Shown here: positions 56,654 to 64,000 of the stretch, one piece after another | How positions within the stretch are numbered: the first letter of the stretch is position 1 | Layout: each line of letters starts with the position of its first letter | DNA from: Symsagittifera roscoffensis | Lineage: Eukaryota > Xenacoelomorpha > Acoela > Convolutidae | Length of the DNA stretch: 64,000 nucleotides | Direction: 5' to 3' | Assembly: GCF_963678635.1 (NCBI RefSeq) | Contig: NC_087063.1 | Coordinates: 46,480,101-46,544,100 of the forward strand | Program-made: the position numbers and the translations under genes | Notes under the pieces: generated by a model | Seen by the model: only the letters and a program-made list of their open reading frames with translations | The model's database searches: none | Told to the model about the DNA's origin: nothing

Positions 56654-58817
56654 CTTTTTTTACATCGAAGTTTAAATCATTCAGAAATATACTGGGTTGT
56701 TGGTCACCAGGTGGTTCAGGATTATCTGTTGTAATTGGATTAAACACGGAAGCGAAAAATCCATTGAAAAGATCGGCTTTGTTCCGGTCATCGGTTGCGA
56801 ATTTAGTTTCCCAGGTGAGTTTAGATGACAGGGGGGCTATCCCTGAGAATCGTTTCAGAAACTTAAAAGCTTCTGATGTAGACATCCAGCAGATGTCTTT
56901 TAGCAGAACGACTTTATCGAGCTCTGCCGACTCGAGAAAATTGTTTCTTGTAGCGTGTAGGAACTCTTCATTGAAGATTGAGTTCAATTTGTGCTTCTTC
57001 CTCTCCGAGGTTTCTAGTTTATTAAGCATGTGCATTGTGTGAGAGGAATAATAAAAAGGCCTAGTGGCGCGTTTCTTGCGTTTAGGAGGGACCGTAGAAG
57101 AAGGTGCATTGTGGACCATACTAGTGCATTCTGCACTGAAATCATTCAGAGGCATACAGTCAATGGCCTGTGCCACACGAGTAATGGGTGGGAGGGATAG
57201 GGCGAAACGTTCAGGATTGAAGGAGCTCAAGGCTAGCTGTTGGTTGGAGATTACGGCTGTATTGTAGTGGCTTTTCGAGAGTTGAAACAGTACACCAGCA
57301 TGATCTGATAGGTTGCTCCATTTCGGGTTTTCGATGTGTTCTATTATATCAGTGTTGGTTACTAGTATAATATCCAGAAGATTGCCTTGTTTGTGGGTCG
57401 GGAAGGACAGAACTTGTTGGAGATTATTCTCCTGGCACCAGTTAAGGAAAGGAAGGTCAACAGCTTTGGTTGATTGATAGGTCGGCCAGTCAATATCAGG
57501 GAAATGGAAGTCACCGAGTATTAAAGTTTCATAGTGAAGACTATTTGAGGAATTGAAAGATTCTGTAAACAGGGTAAAATATTCAGATAAACAGCTACTC
57601 AGAGTCTGCGGCGAAATAGCATAGTTGCTGCTTCTTGGCGGATTATAAACCGTGATAGTCAACAACATTGTAGAGTGGAATGTGATGATACAGGCACAGT
57701 CAAAGTCTTTGTCAACTCCAATGCTGGTGAAGTCAACACTATTAAATACAGAATTATTGGCAGCAATGAGGACGCCTCCGTGCGCCCCATTTGTTCGATC
57801 TGACCGACTGATAATATTATAGTTGCTCGCAGGAAAGACACTCATATCAGGGTGGTTACTATCTAGCCATGTTTCTGATAGTAAGAGGATATCAGGGTTG
57901 TAAGAAGTGAAAAAATTCAGATATGCTAATCTTCTCTGAAGACTAAGAAGGCTTTGGACATTCATCATCATCAGGGAAATATTGTTCCTCGGAGTTGTCA
58001 GCCACAATTGAGAGATTGTGGAATGGAGAGTGTCAACATCGGCTAGTGTGTCAAGCTGTTTGTCTTTATAGTAGAGAGTAGGATTTTTGATTTTCATGTC
58101 TTCTTTCCTGATGCCCTTTTGAGAGAGAAGGTAGCGTGTTTTAAGCAGTGCTTCCTCTTTTTTTCTTTCTTCTTTGGTGCAGTCGCCTCGAAGGAAGAAG
58201 GAGGAGTCCTTGAGCAGGCCAGAGGAAGCCTTGACCCGTTTGGCGGTTATTGCATTGTGAAATTGGACGATGAGAGGACGAGGCTTTCTTGCGTTTTTGA
58301 TAAATGAGCATCTACGGTATACATCAGTGATGACAGCATCCGCGCACTTCACAATCTTCAGAACTTTTTCTACATTTGAGTTTTCTTTGAGGAGTCTATC
58401 AGATGGGGACTTGAAATCCGTAACTTCGGGCACATTCAGTATTACTACTGATTCTTTTCGATGTTCATCGTTGTCACGAGGAACATCAGCTGGTTTTGTG
58501 GTGGAGGTTAATCCATTGACTTTGGTTGTGATTTCCATTAGAGACTTCTTCACTCCTTTGCTTTCACTTTTGGCTTCTGCTGAACAAACTGCTTTGACCT
58601 GGTTGGAAAGATCATTAATTGAATTTTCAAGTTTGGGAATGTTCAGTAGAAGTTCTTGGTGCTTGTTTGCCGTTTGTAACTGTGATATGGACTCCCGTAG
58701 GAGGCATAGTAGGCTTTCTTTGGTTTGCTTGGATGTGATTTTATTGAAGTGTTCGGCGTTGGCGTGTACAAGTTCTTCAATTGTTGGAAAGTAATCGCGT
58801 TTCTGGTGACCATCCAT
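56628..58817 (-). CDS. LINE ORF1-like domain fused to AP endonuclease
   Basis: A 729-codon frame starts at an ATG (MDGHQKRDYFPTIEELV). Residues about 20-90 are coiled-coil-like (LLNIPKLENSINDLSNQ). Residues about 120-240 look like the RRM-type nucleic-acid-binding part of LINE ORF1 proteins (ESVVILNVPEV, RKPRPLIVQF, SSFFLRGDCTKEER). From about residue 280 the endonuclease follows: MMMNVQSL, LLLSETWLDSN, HGGVLIAAN, LILGDFHFPDIDW, LLDIILVTN and LSDHAGV, the metal- and catalysis-related blocks of the family. The last part leads into RT and ends at a TGA shortly after a run of seven A (minus strand) at about 56,656-56,662. ORF1 and ORF2 usually sit in separate frames; here no stop separates them. 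Confidence 0.8.
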   Translation of the reverse strand: MDGHQKRDYFPTIEELVHANAEHFNKITSKQTKESLLCLLRESISQLQTANKHQELLLNIPKLENSINDLSNQVKAVCSAEAKSESKGVKKSLMEITTKVNGLTSTTKPADVPRDNDEHRKESVVILNVPEVTDFKSPSDRLLKENSNVEKVLKIVKCADAVITDVYRRCSFIKNARKPRPLIVQFHNAITAKRVKASSGLLKDSSFFLRGDCTKEERKKEEALLKTRYLLSQKGIRKEDMKIKNPTLYYKDKQLDTLADVDTLHSTISQLWLTTPRNNISLMMMNVQSLLSLQRRLAYLNFFTSYNPDILLLSETWLDSNHPDMSVFPASNYNIISRSDRTNGAHGGVLIAANNSVFNSVDFTSIGVDKDFDCACIITFHSTMLLTITVYNPPRSSNYAISPQTLSSCLSEYFTLFTESFNSSNSLHYETLILGDFHFPDIDWPTYQSTKAVDLPFLNWCQENNLQQVLSFPTHKQGNLLDIILVTNTDIIEHIENPKWSNLSDHAGVLFQLSKSHYNTAVISNQQLALSSFNPERFALSLPPITRVAQAIDCMPLNDFSAECTSMVHNAPSSTVPPKRKKRATRPFYYSSHTMHMLNKLETSERKKHKLNSIFNEEFLHATRNNFLESAELDKVVLLKDICWMSTSEAFKFLKRFSGIAPLSSKLTWETKFATDDRNKADLFNGFFASVFNPITTDNPEPPGDQQPSIFLNDLNFDVKKVETLVEMP

Positions 58818-59252
58818 TGCAGTGCAAGAAGATAATCTAGTAGGAAGAGAGGAATAAGAATAAGAAGTGAATGAGAGAAGGTAATACGAGAGGATACCGC
58901 CTGCAGACGCAAACGTCCAAACTACAGGGATTCAAAAGTCCAAAAAGTCAAACTCCAAAAGTCGTCGGCCGTATCCAAGCGATAGCTCCGGGGGTTGAAT
59001 GGAGGACGTAGGTCCGACAAACACTGTTTCCGGAGGTGACAAGGAGCAGCTCGCTCACCATATCGTGCCACAGGATTATATTTTCAGATTTAGGGATAAA
59101 TTTTGCTCGATTTTGGACAATTTTGCTTGTGTATTTCGCCACTTCTCGAGGGAATGATGTAGAGAGCTTGCTCCAATAAAAATAACCATTTAATTTATTA
59201 AGCGCCAGCACGGCTGCCCTTTCAATTCATAATAACCTGAAACTACTTAAGT
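58818..59252 (-). other. LINE 5' leader
   Basis: Non-satellite sequence between the satellite junction and the LINE start codon. It holds a short frame with CRTYVLHSTPGAIAW and no recognised domain. An internal promoter is expected in such leaders, but no motif is identified. Confidence 0.55.
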
Positions 59253-62200
59253 CATTAAATTACAAGGATAAGAATTAAAAAAATACCATAACTCAAACTG
59301 AAATTGACCAACAATTTCAGTCGTCCTGTGAACAAATTTGCTCACGGGAACAGCTTCAGTGCACGGTCGCAATACCCTGATTATTGCAAGGGTAGACTTT
59401 TCTGAACAAAACATCATCACGACCTATATAAGAGTCGTTGGCTATTGAATTAACAACAAATTAAAAGTCAAAGACAAGAATAAAAAGAATACCATCACTA
59501 AAACTGATATTGTCAACAATTTCAGCTGTCCTGTGAACAAATTTGTTCACGGGAACAATTTCAGTAAACGGTCGCAATACTCTGGTTGTTGCAAGGAACG
59601 ACTTTTTCCGGACAAAACATCATCACGACCTATATAAGAGTCATTGTCCATTGAAGTAACAACATATTAAATGTCAAAGATAAGAATTAAAAGAAAACCA
59701 TTACTAAAACTGAAATTGTCAACAATTACAGTTGTCCTGTCAACAAACTTGCTCACTGGAACAATTTCAATACACGGTCGCAAAGCCCTGGTTATTGCAA
59801 GGCTAGACTTCTTCTGGACAAAACAACATCACGACATATATAAGAGTCATTGGCATTTAAAGTAACAACAAATTAAAAGTCAAAGATAAGAGTTTAAAAA
59901 AATACCATAACTAAAACTGAAATTGACCAACAATTTCAGACGTACTGTGAACAAATTTGCTCACGGGAACAGCTTCAGTGCACGGTTGCAATACCCTGGT
60001 TATTGGAAGTATAGACTTTTCAGGACAAAACATCACGACCTATATAAGAGACATTGGCTATTAAAGTAACAACAAATTAAAAGTCAAAGATAAGAATTAA
60101 AAGAATACCAAAACTAAAACTGAAATTGACCAACAATTTCAGTCGTCCTGTGAACAACTTTGCTCACGGGAACAGCTTCAGGGGACGGTCGCAATACCCT
60201 GGTTATTGCTAAGGTAGACTTTTCTGGACAAAACATCATCATGACCTATAAAAGAGTCATTGGCTATTGAAGTAACATATTAACAGTCAACGATAAGAAT
60301 TAAAAAAAATACCATAACTATAACTGAAATTGTCAACAAATTCAGTTGTCCTGTGAACAAACTTGTTCACGGGAACAATTTCAGTACACGGTCGCAATAC
60401 CGTGGTTATTGCAAGGGTCGATTTTTTCTGGAAAAAACATCATCATGACCTATATAAGAGTCATTGGCTATTAAAGTAATAACAAATTAAAAGTCAAAGA
60501 TAAGAATTAAAAGAATACCATAACTTAAACTGAAATTGTCAACAATTTCAGTTGTCCTGTGAACAAATTTGCTCACGGGAACAGCTTCAGTAAACGGTCA
60601 CAAAATCCTGGTTATTGCAAAGTGGAATTTTTCTGGACAAAACATCATCACGACCTATTAAAGAGTCATTGGCTATTAAAGTAACATTATATTTAATATC
60701 AAAGATAAGATACAAACAATTACCATATCAAAAACTGAAATTGACCAACAATTTCATTCGTCCTGTGAACAAGTTTGCTCATGGGAACAAGTTCAGTACA
60801 CGGTCGCAATACCCTGGTTATTGCACGGGTCGATTTCTTCTGGAAAAAACATCATCAAGACCTATTAAAGAGTCATTGGCTATTAAAGTAACATTGTATT
60901 TAATGTCAAAGATAAGATACAAACAATTACCATATCAAAAACTGAAATTGACCAACAATTTCAGTCGTCCTGTGAACAAAATTGCTCACGGGAACAATTT
61001 CAGTACACGGTCGCAATACCCTGGTTATTGCAAGGGTCGACTTTTTCTGGGCAAAACAACATCACGACCTATTAAAGAGTCATTGGCTATTAAAGTAACA
61101 TTATATTTAATGTCGAAGATAAGATATAAATGGATATCATAACAAAAACTGAAATTGACCAACAATTTCAGTCGTCCTTTGAACAAACTTGTTCACCGGA
61201 ACAAGTTCAAAACACGGTCGCAATACCCTGGTTTTTGCAAGTATAGACTTTTTCTGGACAAAACATCATCACGACATATATACGAGTCATTGGCATTTAA
61301 AGTAACAACATATTAAAAAAACATCATCACGACATATATACGAGTTATTGGCGTTTAAAGTAAACATATTAAAAGTCAAAGACAACAATTAACAGAATAC
61401 CATAACTTAAATTGAATTGATCAACAATTTCAGTCGTCCTGTGAACAAATTTGCTCACGGGAACAAGTTCAGTACACGGTCGCAATACCCTGGTTATTGC
61501 AAGGGTCGACTTTTTCTGGACAAAACATCATCACGACCTTTTAAAGAATCATTGGCTATTAAAGTAACATTATATTTAATGTCGAAGATAAGATATAAAT
61601 GGATATCATAACAAAAACTGAAATCGACCAACAATTTCAGTCGTCCTGTGAACAAATTTGTTCACTGGAACAAGTTCAAACACGGTCGCAATACCCTGGT
61701 TTTTGCAAGTATAGACTTTTTCTGGACAAAACATCATCACGACATATATACGAGTCATTGGCATTTAAAGTAACAACATATTTAAAAAAAACATCATCAC
61801 GACATATATACGAGTCATTGGCATTTAAAGTAAACATATAAGAAGTCAAAGACAACAATTAACAGAATACCAAAACTTAAATGGAATTGATCAACAATTT
61901 CAGTCGTCCTGTGAACAAGTTTGCTCACGGGAACAATTTCAGTACACGGTCGGAATACCCTGGTTATTGCAAGGGTCGATTTTTTCTGGACAAAACATCA
62001 TCACGACCTATTAAAGAGTCATTGGCTATTAAAGTAACATTATATTTAATGTCGAAGATAAGATATAAATGGATATCATAACAAAAACTGAAATCGACCA
62101 ACAATTTCAGTCATCCTGTGAACAAATTTGTTCACTGGAACAAGTTCAAAACACGGTCGCAATACCCTGGTTTTTGCAAGTATAGACTTTTTCTTGACAA

Positions 62201-64000
62201 AACATCATCACGACATATATACGAGTCATTGCCATTTAAAATAACAACATATTAAAAAAACATCATCACGACATATATACATACGAGTCATTGGCATTTA
62301 AAGTAAACATATTAGAAGTCAAAGACAACAATTAACAGAATATCATCACTTAAACTGAAATTGACAACAATTCCAGTTGTCCTGTGAACAAACTTGCTCA
62401 CGGGAACAGCTTCAGTAAACGGTCACAAAACCCTGGTTATTGAGAGGGTAGAATTTTTCTGGACAAAACATCATCACAACCTATTTAAGAGTCATTGTCT
62501 ATTGAAGTAACATTATATTTAATGTCAAAGATAAGATATAAACAAATACCATAACAAAAAACTGAAATTGACCAACAATTTCATTCGTCATGTGAACAAG
62601 TTTGCTCAAGGGAACAAGATCAGTACACGGTCGCAATACCCTGGTTATTGCACGGGTCAACTTCTTCTGGAAAAAACATCATCACGACCTATTAAAGAGT
62701 CATTGGCTATTAAAGTAACATTGTATTTAATGCCAAAGATAAAAAATAAACAAATACCATAACAAAAACTGAAAATGACCATCAATTTCAGTCGTCCTGT
62801 GAACAAATTTGCTCAAGGGAACAAGTTCAGTACACGGTCGCAAAACCCTAGTTTTTGCAAGGGTAGATTTTTTCTGGACAAAACATCATCGCGACATATA
62901 TAGGGGTCATTGGCATTTAAAGTAACAACATATTTAAAGTCAACGATAACACTTAACAGAATACCAAAACTTTAATGGAATTGATCAGCAATTTCAGTCG
63001 TCCTGTGAACAAATTTGCTCACGTGAATAATTTCAGTACACGGTCGCAATACCCTGGTTATTGCAAGGGTCGATTTTTTCTGGACAAAACATCATCACGA
63101 CCTATTAAAGAGTCATTGGCTATTAAAGTAACATTATATTTAATGTCGAAAATAAGATATAAATGGATATCATAACAAAAACTGAAATTGACCAACAATT
63201 TCAGTCGTCCTGTGAACAAATTTTTTCACTGGAAAAAGTTCAAAACACGGTCGGAATACCCTGGTTTTTGCAAGTATAGACTTTTTCTGGACAAAACATC
63301 ATCATGACATATATAAGAGTCATTGGCATTTAAAGTAACAACATATTAAAAAAACATCATCACGACATATATACGAGTCATTGGCATTTAAAGTAAACAT
63401 ATTAAAAGTCAAAGACAACAATTAACAGAATACCATAACTTAAATGGAATTGATCAACAATTTTAGTCGTCCTGTGAACAAATTTGCTCACGGGAACAAG
63501 TTCAGTACAGGATCGCAATACCTTGGTTATTACAAGGGTCGACTTCTTCTGGAGAAAACATCATCACGACCTATTAAAGAGTCATTGGCTATTAAAGTAA
63601 CATTATATTTAATGTCGAAGATAAGATATAAATGGATATCATAACAAAAACTGAAACTGACCAACAATTTCATTCGTCCTGTGAACAAATTTGTTCACTG
63701 GAACAAGTTCAAAACACGGTCGCAATACCCTGCTTTTTGCAAGTATAGACTTTTTCTGGACAAAACATCATCACGACATATATAGGAGTCATTGGCATTT
63801 AAAGTAACAACATATTAAAAAAACATCATCACGACATATATACGAGTCATTGGCATTTAAAGTAACAACATATTAAAATTCAAAGAGAAGAATTAACAGA
63901 ATACCATAACTAAAATGAAATTGACCAACAATTTCAATCGTCGTCCTGTGAACAAATTTGCTCACAAGAGCAAGTTCAGTACACGGTCGCAATACCCTGG
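59253..64000 (+). repeat. Satellite array, about 205 bp monomer (right part)
   Basis: The same monomer resumes after the LINE with GGATAAGAATTAAAA and runs off the window. Up to about 60,650 monomers resemble the left array. Beyond that, variants with CCTATTAAAGAGTCATTGG and AACATTATATTTAATGTC alternate with standard forms. Frames of 64-175 codons occur because many monomers here have lengths divisible by three. Confidence 0.95.
61069..64000 (+). repeat. Higher-order repeat of about 467 bp in the right satellite
   Basis: The CTATTAAAGAGTCATTGG-type monomer recurs at about 61,069, 61,536, 62,008, 62,690, 63,102 and 63,570, usually 465-470 bp apart. Each period has two monomers plus an extra roughly 60 bp copy of the ACATCATCACGACATATATA segment. 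The period is broken by a rearranged stretch near 62,340-62,900. Confidence 0.75.

Larger units (their letters stand above)
55054..59252 (-). mobile_element. CR1-like non-LTR retrotransposon (LINE), about 4.2 kb
   Basis: The element interrupts a satellite monomer. Minus-strand order: about 430 bp of 5' leader, one long frame with an ORF1-like part fused to an endonuclease, then reverse transcriptase and a C-terminal tail, ending in a TTG microsatellite at 55,054-55,068. The apurinic-type endonuclease, the GVPQGSVLGPLLF and FADD RT blocks and the simple-repeat 3' tail fit the CR1/Jockey group. It looks close to full length, with one frame change and one stop in the RT part. The low damage suggests a fairly recent insertion. 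Confidence 0.88.

Noticed and set aside
58948-59211. 87-codon minus-strand frame in the LINE leader as a separate gene
   Set aside because: It starts from a non-ATG codon, has no recognised domain and lies inside the element between its edge and the start of its main frame.
60615-61142. Repetitive 175-codon frame and several 60-80 codon frames in the satellite
   Set aside because: They repeat with the monomer and exist only where monomer lengths are divisible by three; they vanish in neighbouring monomers.
50541-64000. CRISPR-like array
   Set aside because: The period is about 205 bp with the whole monomer repeated, with no short repeat and unique spacer pattern, and the context is a eukaryotic satellite.
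50541-64000. Hammerhead ribozyme or spliced-leader RNA genes in the satellite
   Set aside because: The conserved CTGATGA and GAAA core was not found. The GACTTTTTC tract is not a good Sm site, and no stable donor follows the TATA-like box.

Overview
The window is repeat-rich nuclear DNA of an animal. It holds one spliced host gene, a Nopp140/NOLC1-type nucleolar phosphoprotein, set among a Ty3/Gypsy-like retroelement, a CR1-like LINE, MITE-like and tRNA-derived repeats and a long satellite. I could not place the phylum from sequence alone; nothing looks bacterial or viral in the free-living sense. The left 27.5 kb is clearly less AT-rich than the rest, which fits its retroelement origin.

Layout. 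(1) About 1-27,550, minus strand: a fossil Ty3/Gypsy-like element. Its pol half (protease, reverse transcriptase/RNase H, an unusually long spacer, integrase, acidic tail, and a module resembling the TARG1/OARD1 macro domain) fills about 136-6,060. It is preceded on its own strand by eight tandem gag-bearing units: a 2.15 kb short type, a 3.49 kb long type and one terminal unit. The units are nearly identical, so the amplification is recent or partly an assembly effect. (2) About 27,551-29,544: AT-rich intergenic DNA with one weak small ORF. (3) 29,545-42,118, minus strand: the host gene. A giant first coding exon carries 54 to 55 acidic serine clusters. A small last exon carries the diagnostic SRP40/Nopp140 C-terminal domain, 6 kb away behind a repeat-filled intron with matching phase-0 splice sites. 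(4) About 42,119-50,540: duplicated copies of the gene's 5' end and upstream DNA, including a truncated coding copy, interleaved with MITE-like repeats, a 174 bp tandem repeat and a long imperfect inverted repeat. (5) About 50,541-64,000: a roughly 205 bp satellite with higher-order structure, split by a 4.2 kb CR1-like LINE at 55,054-59,252.

Relations between the parts. The satellite monomer shares its pyrimidine tract and CCTATATAAGAGT box with the ends of the dispersed MITE-like repeats, and the last such repeat runs straight into the first satellite unit. The satellite therefore probably grew from that repeat's end. The LINE interrupts a satellite monomer, so it came after the array. The same repeat family fills the host gene's large intron and flanks the duplicated 5' copies, making it a plausible substrate for the rearrangements around the gene. 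The most unusual items are the macro-domain module in the retroelement, the two-type gag-unit array, and the roughly 2,180-residue Nopp140 with its own 5' end copied twice nearby.
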